From JAEXOD01 sp043805435 (GTDB taxonomy: Bacteria > Bacteroidota > Ignavibacteria > Ignavibacteriales > Melioribacteraceae), in NCBI GenBank assembly GCA_043805435.1, contig JAZDHY010000121.1, forward strand, positions 1 to 64,000: 64,000 nt of DNA. The letters run 5' to 3'. How positions within the stretch are numbered: position 1 is the first letter of the stretch; each line of letters starts with the position of its first letter. Position numbers and translations under genes: made by a program. The notes under the pieces were generated by a model. That model was not told the origin of the DNA. It searched no databases and was given only the letters and a program-made list of their open reading frames with translations. This document shows positions 9,389 to 17,390 of this stretch, piece by piece.

Positions 9389-10644
9389 TTTAAATCACTC
9401 CTTAATAAAAGACTAAGTTCTAACGCACTAGTAAAAGCGTCCTCGTGAAAGCCATACTTAAAATAACTTCCGCAAAAAAAAGTATTGTTGTTTTGGTTAT
9501 TTATTTGCTGAATATTTTCTTGAGTTTTTATTGAAGCCAAATCAAATAAGGGATGATGGTAATTTATCTCTTTAATTATTTTGTTTTGTTTTACATTTCC
9601 CGGGTCATTAATTGAAACAAAATAATTAATGTTTTTAGAAACCTGCTGAAGTTTGTTCATATAATAAATTGTGGAAGTTTTTACTCCGGTGGGTTTTGGC
9701 TCAATTCTATAATTCCATGATGACCAAACTTTTTTGTTTTTTGGCATAATTTGATCATCGGTATGTAAAGTGGCTTTATTTGGCTGATATTTAAAAACAC
9801 TTAAAATGCTTTTTTCCAAAGTAGTGGGATCTTCGAGAAGTTTTAATGACTCATCGGCATGTGAGGCAAAAATAACTTTATCAAAATAATGTATTTGGTC
9901 TTTTACTGTAGTAATAATAACCTTTTGATTTTCTCTTTTTACGGATTTTACTCCATTATTGATGTGGATATTATTACGATACTGCTCGATTATTTTTTCT
10001 CTGTAACTCCTGCTTCCATCTACAACAGTATACCATTGATGTTGGGTATTCATACCAAGAAATCCATGGTTGAAAAAAAAACGTACTAAAGTTTTAACAG
10101 GAAACTTTAACATTAAATCGGGCGGTGATGACCAAACAGCTGAACTCATGGGAATTAAATATTTGTGAAGAAAATCTTTACCGTATCCTTTTTTTTGCAC
10201 ATAGTCGCTTAGGCTATAATTGGCATAATAGGGATTATTAAGTGTTTCAAGTGCTTCTGTATTAAATTTGTTAATCTGAAAAAGCATTTTTATAAATTTG
10301 GGATTAAGAATATTTTTCCGTTGCGCAAACAAACCATTTAATCCGGAACCGGAGTATTCCAATCCGCTTTCGGTATGTATAACGCTAAATGACATTTCTG
10401 TTGGTTTTATTGCTACGCCTAATTTATCAAATAACTTTGTTAAATTGGGATATGTGATTTTATTAAAAACCATAAACCCAGTATCAATAAATATATCGTT
10501 ATTGCCTTCTTTAACTGTTAATGTATTTGTATGGCCGCCAATATAATTGTCTTTTTCAAAAACAGTTATATCGTATTTGTCATTTAAAAAATAAGCTGCA
10601 CCCATTCCGGCTATACCTGTTCCAATTATTGCCAATTTTTCCAT
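9382..10644 (-). CDS. FAD-dependent amine-oxidase/desaturase-like oxidoreductase
   Basis: The 420-residue protein begins with a dinucleotide-binding fold (AIIGTGIAGMGAAYFL, residues 5-20), an acidic strand end FEKDNYIGGHTNTL, and GFMVFNKITYPNLTKLF. Near the C-terminus NTFFCGSYFKYGFHEDAFTSALE closes the FAD site. This architecture matches the amine-oxidase/phytoene-desaturase-related flavoproteins that accompany DUF1365 and CFA-synthase homologs. In related bacteria such gene sets make methylated and furan-containing fatty acids, so oxidation or desaturation of a methylated acyl chain is a reasonable inference. It overlaps its neighbours by 1 and 7 bases within the operon. Confidence 0.85.
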   Translation of the reverse strand: MEKLAIIGTGIAGMGAAYFLNDKYDITVFEKDNYIGGHTNTLTVKEGNNDIFIDTGFMVFNKITYPNLTKLFDKLGVAIKPTEMSFSVIHTESGLEYSGSGLNGLFAQRKNILNPKFIKMLFQINKFNTEALETLNNPYYANYSLSDYVQKKGYGKDFLHKYLIPMSSAVWSSPPDLMLKFPVKTLVRFFFNHGFLGMNTQHQWYTVVDGSRSYREKIIEQYRNNIHINNGVKSVKRENQKVIITTVKDQIHYFDKVIFASHADESLKLLEDPTTLEKSILSVFKYQPNKATLHTDDQIMPKNKKVWSSWNYRIEPKPTGVKTSTIYYMNKLQQVSKNINYFVSINDPGNVKQNKIIKEINYHHPLFDLASIKTQENIQQINNQNNNTFFCGSYFKYGFHEDAFTSALELSLLLRSDLKW

Positions 10645-11369
10645 TATTCCAATTCTCCTTTGGTAAAATCAATTTCAACTAAATAACTTTTCCCTTCTTC
10701 GTCATTAATATTTGATATCCCTTTGTAAAAAAGAATTTCTTTGTTATCAAGTGCATAAGTAATAAAAATAGGATCAACAAAAGCACGAAGTATAAAACTA
10801 TTTACTTCAGGTTTTAATTGCATTCCTTTTTTATTTCCAACAACAATAATATTGTTTTTTGAAACTCTAAATCTATAATAATCTAATTTTGAGGGTGCTA
10901 AAAAAATAAATTCTACAATTTCGTTATTTAATAAGCGTTCCCAGTTTTCCCTGAAAAAATATGTAAGTCCGCCATCAATAACAAATGGCTCTTTTATTTC
11001 CAGTATTTTTTCTTCAATTTTACTGTCAAATTTTTTTCTTGTATATACTTTAACTTTATTGTCTTTTAATACTTCTGAACCTTCAATATAACCGGAGCGA
11101 AAATCTTTTAATTCAAACTCCGGTTTTGATAAATCGGCAGCAAATTTCATTACCCGTTCTGAAAGTATATTATTTTTTGAGTCTTTATATCTTGTTACGC
11201 TTTTTACAATTTTATCTCCAATAAATTTTTCTTCGTGCGTTTCTGAATAAATAAATTTACCGGTTTTTAAATTAATTGCTTTGCTTGAATAGATTTTAAT
11301 GTTATTAGTTGAACTTTCATTAAAAAACGGATTAAAAAGAAAAGCCAACAAAACGATTAAATTTGTCAT
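10644..11369 (-). CDS. Exported protein of unknown function in the lipid operon
   Basis: I do not recognise the family. The 241-residue product starts with a hydrophobic stretch (TNLIVLLAFLFNPFF) that looks like a short signal peptide or anchor, followed by a soluble, beta-rich domain with alternating charged strands (TGKFIYSETHEEKFIGD, KVKVYTRKKFDSKIEEK) ending in YLVEIDFTKGELE. The fold impression is a periplasmic lipid-binding or carrier-like beta sandwich, but that is only an impression. Position suggests a partner of the lipid enzymes: it overlaps the second methyltransferase by four bases and touches the FAD gene. DUF3833-type proteins fill this slot in other clusters, but I could not match it. 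Confidence 0.7.
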   Translation of the reverse strand: MTNLIVLLAFLFNPFFNESSTNNIKIYSSKAINLKTGKFIYSETHEEKFIGDKIVKSVTRYKDSKNNILSERVMKFAADLSKPEFELKDFRSGYIEGSEVLKDNKVKVYTRKKFDSKIEEKILEIKEPFVIDGGLTYFFRENWERLLNNEIVEFIFLAPSKLDYYRFRVSKNNIIVVGNKKGMQLKPEVNSFILRAFVDPIFITYALDNKEILFYKGISNINDEEGKSYLVEIDFTKGELE

Positions 11370-12406
11370 AATTCGCTCCTTTTAAACAAATAATGACTTA
11401 CAAACCATTCTTCTCCGTTTTTGTATCCCCATAATTCCGCGCAGCTCATAAAAAATACCCTCCAGTAAACCCACCATTTTGTTGTATTTTCCCGGCCATA
11501 GGTCTTTTCAAATAGACTTAATATCATTTCTTTATTGTTATCCATATTTTTAAGCCAGGCGTTTGCGGTTTTTTCGTAATGGGTGCCGGCTACAATCCAG
11601 TGGTTTAAAGTTTTAAAACCATCGGTAAAATAAAACATAAGATGATTGCTTGGCATAATCCCGCCGGTAAAAAAATATTTAGCCATCCAATCTGTTTCGC
11701 TTTGGACTTCAAAAAGATACGAGTATTCTTTATGAGTGAATATATGAATAAATAATTCTCCTTCCGGCTTCAATAAGTCTTTAACTTTTCTAAATAATTC
11801 GGAATAATTCCGCATATGCTCAAACATTTCAACCGAAACAATTCGGTCAAATTTTGTTTCCGACTTAAATTGATTAATATCAACTGTTATAATATTTATA
11901 TTATTTAAATTTCTTTTTAGTGCTTCATTATCAATATAGATTTTTTGGGTTTTGGAATTTGAAACCGCTGTTATTTTTGATTGCGGGAATTTTTTTGCCA
12001 TATATAATGTTAAAGAACCCCAGCCGCAACCGAGTTCAAGAATCTCTTCGTTGTTTTTTAAGTTTGCGCGTTGGCATGTTAGTTCTAACATATCGGTTTC
12101 CGCTTGATCCAAACTTGTTGAATTATTTTTCCAATAACCGCTGCTATATTTAAGATTTTTTCCTAAAACAGTTTTAAAGAATTCTGTAGGTACTTCGTAA
12201 TGCTGCTCATTTGCCTCGGGTGTATTTACAGCAATAGGACTTTTCCTCAATTGACTTATCAAGTTCATCAAACTTGCCTGCTGTTCTTCGATGTTTTCTT
12301 TTTTTTCGTTTTTTAAACGTTCGGTTAATAATCTCCTTATTCCAAATCTTAAAACAAAATCAGGAAATAAGTTTTTTGTTAAAATATTATCTAAATTCAT
12401 GTTCAT
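11366..12406 (-). CDS. CFA-synthase/coclaurine N-methyltransferase-like SAM methyltransferase (copy 2)
   Basis: The 346-residue protein is a second member of the CFA-synthase-like group, shorter than copy 1. It has QHYEVPTEFFKTVLG, KYSSGYW, the SAM motif ILELGCGWGSLTLYMA (about residue 110), VSVEMFEHMRNY and FIHIFTHKEYSY. The overall form, with the late segment WVYWRVFFMSCAELWGYKNG, resembles the subgroup annotated as coclaurine N-methyltransferase-like, found with lipid genes in bacteria. The likely reaction is methyl transfer to an acyl chain or head group. Its start is two bases after the DUF1475 stop and its end overlaps the exported-protein gene by four bases. Confidence 0.83.
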   Translation of the reverse strand: MNMNLDNILTKNLFPDFVLRFGIRRLLTERLKNEKKENIEEQQASLMNLISQLRKSPIAVNTPEANEQHYEVPTEFFKTVLGKNLKYSSGYWKNNSTSLDQAETDMLELTCQRANLKNNEEILELGCGWGSLTLYMAKKFPQSKITAVSNSKTQKIYIDNEALKRNLNNINIITVDINQFKSETKFDRIVSVEMFEHMRNYSELFRKVKDLLKPEGELFIHIFTHKEYSYLFEVQSETDWMAKYFFTGGIMPSNHLMFYFTDGFKTLNHWIVAGTHYEKTANAWLKNMDNNKEMILSLFEKTYGRENTTKWWVYWRVFFMSCAELWGYKNGEEWFVSHYLFKRSEL

Positions 12407-12407
12407 C

Positions 12408-12743
12408 CTAATTTATTTTAATTAAAAATGCATTTATAACCGGTTCGTCTTTTTTAAGCTTAAAAAGCTGCACTAAAACATAAAGAGTTGTAATTATACT
12501 TCCTAAAAAAACAAAACCGATCAACCACAAAATTCGGCTCATCCAACTGTTTTCCCTAAAGGCAACCCAAACAAAAATTACAATAGTATTAATATAAAAA
12601 TCTACTAATGTAGCTTTCATCCATGGTATTGAGGCAAGGAAATTCCATTCCGTAAAAAGATTGGATTCAATACTTGTAGATATAACAATATAATTTATAT
12701 AAAAAAATAAAAACAGGAATACTGATATTAAAAAGTTTTTCAA
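12408..12743 (-). CDS. DUF1475-family small membrane protein
   Basis: The 111-residue protein has three membrane helices and the motif SIPWMKATLVDFYINTIVIFVWVAFRENSW, the hallmark of DUF1475; a third helix FVFLGSIITTLYVLVQLF follows. Function is not established. Placement seven bases after the desaturase gene and immediately before a methyltransferase implies a membrane-embedded helper of acyl-chain modification. Confidence 0.75.
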   Translation of the reverse strand: MKNFLISVFLFLFFYINYIVISTSIESNLFTEWNFLASIPWMKATLVDFYINTIVIFVWVAFRENSWMSRILWLIGFVFLGSIITTLYVLVQLFKLKKDEPVINAFLIKIN

Positions 12744-12750
12744 TTGAACC

Positions 12751-13494
12751 TCAACGATTATTATTTTGATTTGTTAAACTAATTATTCCAAGAAAACTTA
12801 ATAATTTAATTATAGGATAAACGGGGTCTATCTCAAAAAATCTATAGGCAAAATTAGGTCTGCTTGGAAATTTATGATGATTGTTTTGGAACAGCTCCCC
12901 TAATGTTAAAAAATCTACAAATAGAGAGTTTTTGGAATTATCATTTATTTCGTTAAAATTTCTGTATCCGTATTTGTGTCCAACCCAATTAACAATTGAG
13001 CCGTGAATAGGACCCATTAAAAAATGAACAGGTAATAAAAAATACATCCACCAGTGAGTTGCAAATATTATATAAAAAAGTACATAACCGGCACCCCATA
13101 ATATTCTATGACCCCAGCCATTACCAAACTCCTCAAACTTTGTCCAGCTTGGAATGTTTTTAGAAAAATTTTCGCCAACCTTAGTTTTATTACTAATTAA
13201 GTCTGTATAAATGTTTTTGGTTTTCCACATTAACCCAAATACACTTTTAAAATACTTAGGAGAATGAGGATCTCTTTCAGTATCGCTAAAAGCATGGTGC
13301 ATTCTGTGCATTATGGCGTAAACACGCGGATTTAAAAATGAAGAACCCTGAAATATATAAGTTGATATATAAAATACTTTTTCCCAAAATTTATTCATCT
13401 TAAACATTCCATGCGCTCCATATCGGTGTAAAAAAAATGTTTGGAAAAATAATGATCCAAACCAATGAATCAAAAAGAATGTTATTATTGTCAT
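12751..13494 (-). CDS. Membrane fatty-acid desaturase (acyl-CoA/acyl-lipid type)
   Basis: The 247-residue integral membrane protein carries the three histidine boxes of delta-9-type desaturases: HRYGAH (about residue 24), HRMHH (about residue 65) and NNHHKFPSR (about residue 205), with HKYGYRNF shortly before. These bind a di-iron centre that introduces a double bond using oxygen. It is the first gene of the eight-gene operon and is transcribed away from the CarH/LitR-like regulator across a 192-base region. It probably supplies the unsaturated substrate for the methyltransferases downstream. Confidence 0.9.
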   Translation of the reverse strand: MTIITFFLIHWFGSLFFQTFFLHRYGAHGMFKMNKFWEKVFYISTYIFQGSSFLNPRVYAIMHRMHHAFSDTERDPHSPKYFKSVFGLMWKTKNIYTDLISNKTKVGENFSKNIPSWTKFEEFGNGWGHRILWGAGYVLFYIIFATHWWMYFLLPVHFLMGPIHGSIVNWVGHKYGYRNFNEINDNSKNSLFVDFLTLGELFQNNHHKFPSRPNFAYRFFEIDPVYPIIKLLSFLGIISLTNQNNNR

Positions 13495-13539
13495 TCATTA
13501 ACCTTTTTAATAAAATTTTAATTTTTATAACGTATATTA

Positions 13540-13563
13540 TGTATAACTTTTGTATAGTAAAAA
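13540..13563 (+). promoter_or_regulatory. Putative CarH/LitR operator, site 1 (desaturase side)
   Basis: TGTATA occurs at 13540 and again at 13551, an exact 11-base direct repeat, followed by GTAAAAA. CarH-type regulators are known to bind operators built of 11-bp direct repeats. This copy lies 46 bases from the desaturase start and would control the minus-strand operon. Confidence 0.6.
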
Positions 13564-13632
13564 TAGTTCAATTTGGTAAAAATTAAATATTTTATGCAAT
13601 AATTTGATAAATTAGGAACTAAAAAAATAAAA

Positions 13633-13661
13633 TTAACGTTAAAATCTTATAAGTGTATAAT
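13633..13661 (+). promoter_or_regulatory. Candidate sigma-70-type promoter of the CarH/LitR-like gene
   Basis: TTAACG at 13633-13638 and TATAAT at 13656-13661 are separated by exactly 17 bases. The -10 box lies inside operator site 2, so the regulator would repress its own transcription. Confidence 0.45.
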
Positions 13662-13677
13662 TATTGTATAATAAAAA
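13654..13677 (+). promoter_or_regulatory. Putative CarH/LitR operator, site 2 (regulator side)
   Basis: A second copy of the 24-base site: TGTATA at 13654 and at 13665 (11-base spacing) then ATAAAAA. It matches site 1 at 21 of 24 positions, in the same orientation, 114 bases away. It ends ten bases before the TTG start of the regulator. Confidence 0.6.
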
Positions 13678-13686
13678 GAGTGAATA

Positions 13687-14634
13687 TTGAGTAATTATAA
13701 TATTAAGATGGCAGCCAAATTATCAGGTGTATCAGAATTATCTATTAGATCTTGGGAAAATAGATATTCAGCGGTAATTCCTAAAAGAACAGACTCAAAC
13801 AGGCGTCTATATTCGGACGATAATATTGAAAAGTTAATATTGTTAAAAAAATTAACGCAGCATGGTAATAACATCGGAAGTCTTGCCAGTTTATCGGTTG
13901 ATAAATTATTTGATATGCTTAGCAAAATTGAGATGTCAAATATACTCGAAAACGCAAATGAATCTGAAACGCATTCCAATTTCGACTTTCAAATAATAAA
14001 TGAATGTTTGGATGTAATAAAAAATTATGATGATAAACAACTTTTATCAATTTTAAATGAAATGTCCTTAAAGTATAGCAGACCGAATTTAATTGAAAAG
14101 GTCTTACTTCCTTTAATTATTGAGGTAGGCAAACTTTGGGAATCGGGTGGGTTAAGAGTATCGCATGAGCATTTTACAAGTGCGGTTTTGATTAAATTTA
14201 TTAATAATTTAAATTTTGGCTTTAATATACAAGATGATGCACCAAGAATAATTGTTGCTACTCCCGAAGGACAATATCATGAAGTTGGGGCGTTGATTGG
14301 TGCAATGTTAGCTTCTTCGGATGGGTGGCGTACAACGTATATGGGCACGTGTTTACCCGTGGAAGATTTAGCTGCGGCAGCTTTGCAGCTAAATGTGCGC
14401 TGCATATTTTTAAGTATCGTTTATCCAAATGATAACCCGTCATTAAATAATCAGTTAAACAAGTTACGGCAAATGTTAGGAGATGATGTATTTATTATTA
14501 TTGCAGGGAATGCATCAGGCGGCTACCAAAACTCCTTAAATATGACAAATGTTTTAATGTCAAACTCATCAAGTCATTTTAGAAAATTACTTAAATATGT
14601 TAGAGAACAAATAAATCCAAATATGGAGAAATAA
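13687..14634 (+). CDS. CarH/LitR-type MerR-family regulator with cobalamin-binding domain
   Basis: The 315-residue protein combines a MerR helix-turn-helix (YNIKMAAKLSGVSELSIRSW, then RRLYSDDNIEKL, residues 3-60) with a B12-binding domain. WESGGLRVSHEH fits the W-x9-EH motif of AdoCbl-using CarH photoreceptors. GQYHEVGAL carries the cobalt-ligand histidine, with Q where the consensus ExHxxG has E or D. In CarH proteins AdoCbl-bound tetramers repress in the dark and light breaks the Co-C bond; the same mechanism is inferred here. The TTG start is chosen because it keeps the first DNA-binding strand and has AGAG six bases upstream; the next ATG (13708) would remove it. It is followed directly by glutathione peroxidase. 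Confidence 0.88.
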   Translation: MSNYNIKMAAKLSGVSELSIRSWENRYSAVIPKRTDSNRRLYSDDNIEKLILLKKLTQHGNNIGSLASLSVDKLFDMLSKIEMSNILENANESETHSNFDFQIINECLDVIKNYDDKQLLSILNEMSLKYSRPNLIEKVLLPLIIEVGKLWESGGLRVSHEHFTSAVLIKFINNLNFGFNIQDDAPRIIVATPEGQYHEVGALIGAMLASSDGWRTTYMGTCLPVEDLAAAALQLNVRCIFLSIVYPNDNPSLNNQLNKLRQMLGDDVFIIIAGNASGGYQNSLNMTNVLMSNSSSHFRKLLKYVREQINPNMEK

Positions 14635-15111
14635 ATGTCAGAAAATATATATGGCTTTAAGGCAATGTTAGGCGGTAAAGAAGTTGAATTGTCGGATTAT
14701 AAAGGAAAGGTATTATTAATAGTTAATACTGCCAGTAAATGCGGGTTAACGCCTCAATTTAAGGATCTTCAATTGTTACAGGATAAATATGAGCAAAAGG
14801 GTTTTACGGTACTTGGGTTCCCCTGCAATCAATTTAATAATCAAGATCCCGGAACAGACGAAGAGATTAAATCTTTTTGCAGTTTAAACTACGGCGTCAC
14901 TTTTCCAATGTTTTCAAAGATTGAAGTAAATGGAAAAAATACCCATCCTTTATATAAATTCTTGAAATCAAAAGCACCGGGAATATTATTAAAAAGCATT
15001 AAATGGAATTTTACAAAATTTTTAATTAACAGGCAGGGTAATGTAATAAAACGTTTTGGACCAACTACAAATCCTGCCGATTTAGAAAACTTTATTGAAA
15101 AAGTGTTATAA
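14635..15111 (+). CDS. Glutathione peroxidase family (thiol peroxidase)
   Basis: The 158-residue protein has the family's order of motifs: VNTASKCGLTPQF with the peroxidatic cysteine (cysteine, not selenocysteine, near residue 36), GFPCNQFNNQDPG, and KWNFTKFLINRQGNV with the catalytic Trp-Asn. Bacterial members of this type usually use thioredoxin to reduce lipid and hydrogen peroxides. The ATG follows the regulator stop with no gap, so it is co-transcribed. A lipid-peroxide detoxifier is consistent with a photo-oxidative stress locus. Confidence 0.93.
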   Translation: MSENIYGFKAMLGGKEVELSDYKGKVLLIVNTASKCGLTPQFKDLQLLQDKYEQKGFTVLGFPCNQFNNQDPGTDEEIKSFCSLNYGVTFPMFSKIEVNGKNTHPLYKFLKSKAPGILLKSIKWNFTKFLINRQGNVIKRFGPTTNPADLENFIEKVL

Positions 15112-15467
15112 GGTAAAAAAATGTATAATTTATTTGTTTTATCGGCTTTTGCAGTTATCTTTTTTATGGTATTTATGTTTGTTATAGCTCAAATATTAAA
15201 AAACAATTCCATAGTGGATGTAGGCTGGGGAATTGGTTTTATCGTTATAACTTCAGTTTTGATGATAGAAAAAGCAGTACCGGACATAGGAGACGTAATA
15301 ATTGCCCTAATGATATTAATTTGGGGAGTGAGGCTTTCGATTCATATTTATTTAAGAGCCGCTGGAAAGGGTGAGGATTTTAGATATGCCGAATGGAGAA
15401 AAAACTGGGGTAAAAACGCAATGGTAAATGCTTTTTTCAGGGTATTTATGCTTCAGGGTTTAATAAT

Positions 15468-16958
15468 CCCAAAAAAGTCATTAGGATTTAGAAATTCCTC
15501 ATAAATGCCAGTCACAAAAACTATATTCGGTATTCCACAGTGCTTGAAACCAACGCCGTCGTTTTGATTGAATAGCCAGTTGCAGAATTTTTTTTCTGCC
15601 TCTTCTTATTATCATTGCACCCATGGATAGAACTTTGTATCTGACAAATTTCATCATTGGTACACGTTCCATTTTAAGTACTATGTCCTTAAACAAACTC
15701 ATCAAGTTATAACCAATCATTATAAAGTTTAAGGCTGCTTCTGTTGCCGTAAATGATTGTAAATTAAAACTACCTGCTGCAAAGTCATATTTTAATTCTT
15801 TTATAATATTTTCACAATTGGCTCTCTCTTTATACAAATGCCATACTAATTCAGGCGATAAATCAAGATTTGTTACTAATACGCCATATCTATATTTCTC
15901 GTCTATCATTATTTCCGGGAATAAGGTTTGTGATATTTCTTTTCCTGTTGCCTTTGGTCTAACAGCTATATTTTGTCTAATTATTATAAATCTACGTGGT
16001 TTTTGCCATTGTAATAAATTATGATTTACTTCTGCTATTTGTATTCCTTTAGCTATTGTATGGAATTTTGATTCCATTATTATTAATTTTTTTATTGTCT
16101 TATATAATTTGGCTGATATTATATATTTTACAGGTGTTTCTTTGTCCTCTAAATAATTTAATATTTTATCGGCAAAAAATCCGCTGTCGGCTCTTAATAA
16201 ACTTACTGTTTTTCCTTCCAGTCGTTCTATTGTATTCTCAAAAAACGCTATGAAATTATTTGACGTATAAGAATCTCCGCTTCTTAACCAAAAATTTGCA
16301 ACCTTCTTTTCTTCTGAAACCATTGCTATTATTGGATGATGTGATTTCCTTCCTTTCTTAAATGTTTGATATCCTTTTTTGCTCCCTTCTTGGTCTCCAT
16401 ATCGGCTTATTACTGTTGAATCTATATCCAGGGTATAATTGTTTCTTTTTAGATTGGTAAACATCCATTTATATAGTTTTGTAAATTTATTAATATTATC
16501 TTCTTCGTTAAATTTACTAAAATATCGTATATAACTCTTTTGACTACAAATACTTTTAAAGCCCAATATTTCTTTTATTACTTTATCTCCTCTTATTATT
16601 TCTAAGTCGCTATATTTGGTAGCCCCACACCACACACCAGTTAAAAAACTTGTAATTATTTCTTCAGGCTTGTATCCTCGATTCGATTTTTGCTCCGGCA
16701 AGTCCATTTCTTGAAGAACCTTTGTGAAATTCATCTTTTTTAACATCTTTTGAAGTAACGCTAATCCACCCCATGAGGTGATTTCTTTGTCCGTATATTC
16801 TATTTCTAATTCCATTTTTTTTCGCACTTTTTGAGTGATTTTTGAATTAGCCTAATTTAACGATTTTTTATCTCTCTAACACGTTATTTTTTAATAACTT
16901 ATCATATGTTTTTTCTATTGGAAGTCATTAGACTTTTTTCTCCAATGACTTTTTTGGG
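15468..16958. mobile_element. Complete IS1380-like insertion sequence
   Basis: The element is 1491 bp. Its two ends share the perfect 15-base terminal inverted repeat CCCAAAAAAGTCATT (15468-15482 and the complement at 16944-16958). It is flanked by identical 5-base target copies ATAAT (15463-15467 and 16959-16963). The right end also contains an 8-base inverted repeat AAGTCATT/AATGACTT around a 14-base loop (16922-16951). The single gene is a transposase on the minus strand. Intact ends, target duplication and full-length gene indicate recent insertion and probable mobility. Confidence 0.93.
15499..16815 (-). CDS. IS1380-family DDE transposase
   Basis: The 438-residue protein opens with ITSWGGLALLQKML, the usual IS1380 start. 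It carries LDIDSTVISRYGDQEGSKKG (first catalytic Asp), LLRADSGFFADKILNYLED (second Asp) and KERANCENIIKELKYDFAAG (catalytic Glu, in the Y-x2-R-x3-E-like helix). It cuts and pastes the surrounding element. The chosen start is the ATG at 16815; an in-frame GTG 12 bases upstream is an alternative. The reading frame appears intact, so the enzyme is probably functional. Confidence 0.92.
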   Translation of the reverse strand: MELEIEYTDKEITSWGGLALLQKMLKKMNFTKVLQEMDLPEQKSNRGYKPEEIITSFLTGVWCGATKYSDLEIIRGDKVIKEILGFKSICSQKSYIRYFSKFNEEDNINKFTKLYKWMFTNLKRNNYTLDIDSTVISRYGDQEGSKKGYQTFKKGRKSHHPIIAMVSEEKKVANFWLRSGDSYTSNNFIAFFENTIERLEGKTVSLLRADSGFFADKILNYLEDKETPVKYIISAKLYKTIKKLIIMESKFHTIAKGIQIAEVNHNLLQWQKPRRFIIIRQNIAVRPKATGKEISQTLFPEIMIDEKYRYGVLVTNLDLSPELVWHLYKERANCENIIKELKYDFAAGSFNLQSFTATEAALNFIMIGYNLMSLFKDIVLKMERVPMMKFVRYKVLSMGAMIIRRGRKKILQLAIQSKRRRWFQALWNTEYSFCDWHL

Positions 16959-17390
16959 ATAATGTTATTTATAGCGCTTCCAATTATTGTTGAATTTGAC
17001 AACGTTAATTACAAATTGAATTATATTGCGTTTGTGGGAGTGCTGATTTTTGGCTTCGGTCTGCTTTTTGAAAGCATTGGCGACTGGCAGTTGTTTTGTT
17101 TTAAGAAAAACAAAAACAACAAAGGGAAAATTATAACATCGGGATTATGGAGGTTTATCAGACATCCAAATTATTTTGGTGAAGCCGTACTATGGTGGGG
17201 AATAGGGGTTTTTACGTTAAGTTCGGAATTGTGGTATGCTGCTATAATAAGCCCTATTATCTTAAACTTATTACTGCTGTATGTTTCGGGTGTTCCGCTG
17301 CTTGAAAAAAAATATGCCGGAAACGCTGATTGGGAGGAATATAAAAAAGTTACCCCGGCTTTTTTACCATTTTTTGGAAAAAAAGGTTAA

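Larger units (their letters stand above)
15121..17390 (+). pseudogene. DUF1295-family membrane enzyme gene split by an insertion sequence
   Basis: The 5' part (15121-15467) encodes a membrane protein start with NSIVDVGWGIGFI and AEWRKNWG. The 3' part (16964-17390) encodes the end with GLWRFIRHPNYFGEAVLWWG and KKYAGNADWEEYKKVTPAFLPFF. Together these are DUF1295, a steroid 5-alpha-reductase/ICMT-like family. Removing the insertion element and one target copy joins the parts in frame as LQGLIMLFIALP, giving a 257-residue protein of normal family length. The 5' piece as it stands continues into the element and stops after 127 residues. The homologs belong to CFA/DUF1365 lipid clusters, so its loss may cripple a late step. 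No frameshift or stop exists outside the insertion. Confidence 0.9.

Noticed and set aside
13495..13686. A cobalamin riboswitch in the divergent region
   Set aside because: The region is only 192 AT-rich bases with no B12-box-like GC-rich fold; the protein regulator explains B12 involvement better.
15499..17390. Two separate small membrane-protein genes flanking the insertion element
   Set aside because: The halves join exactly in frame when the element and one target copy are removed, so they are one broken gene.
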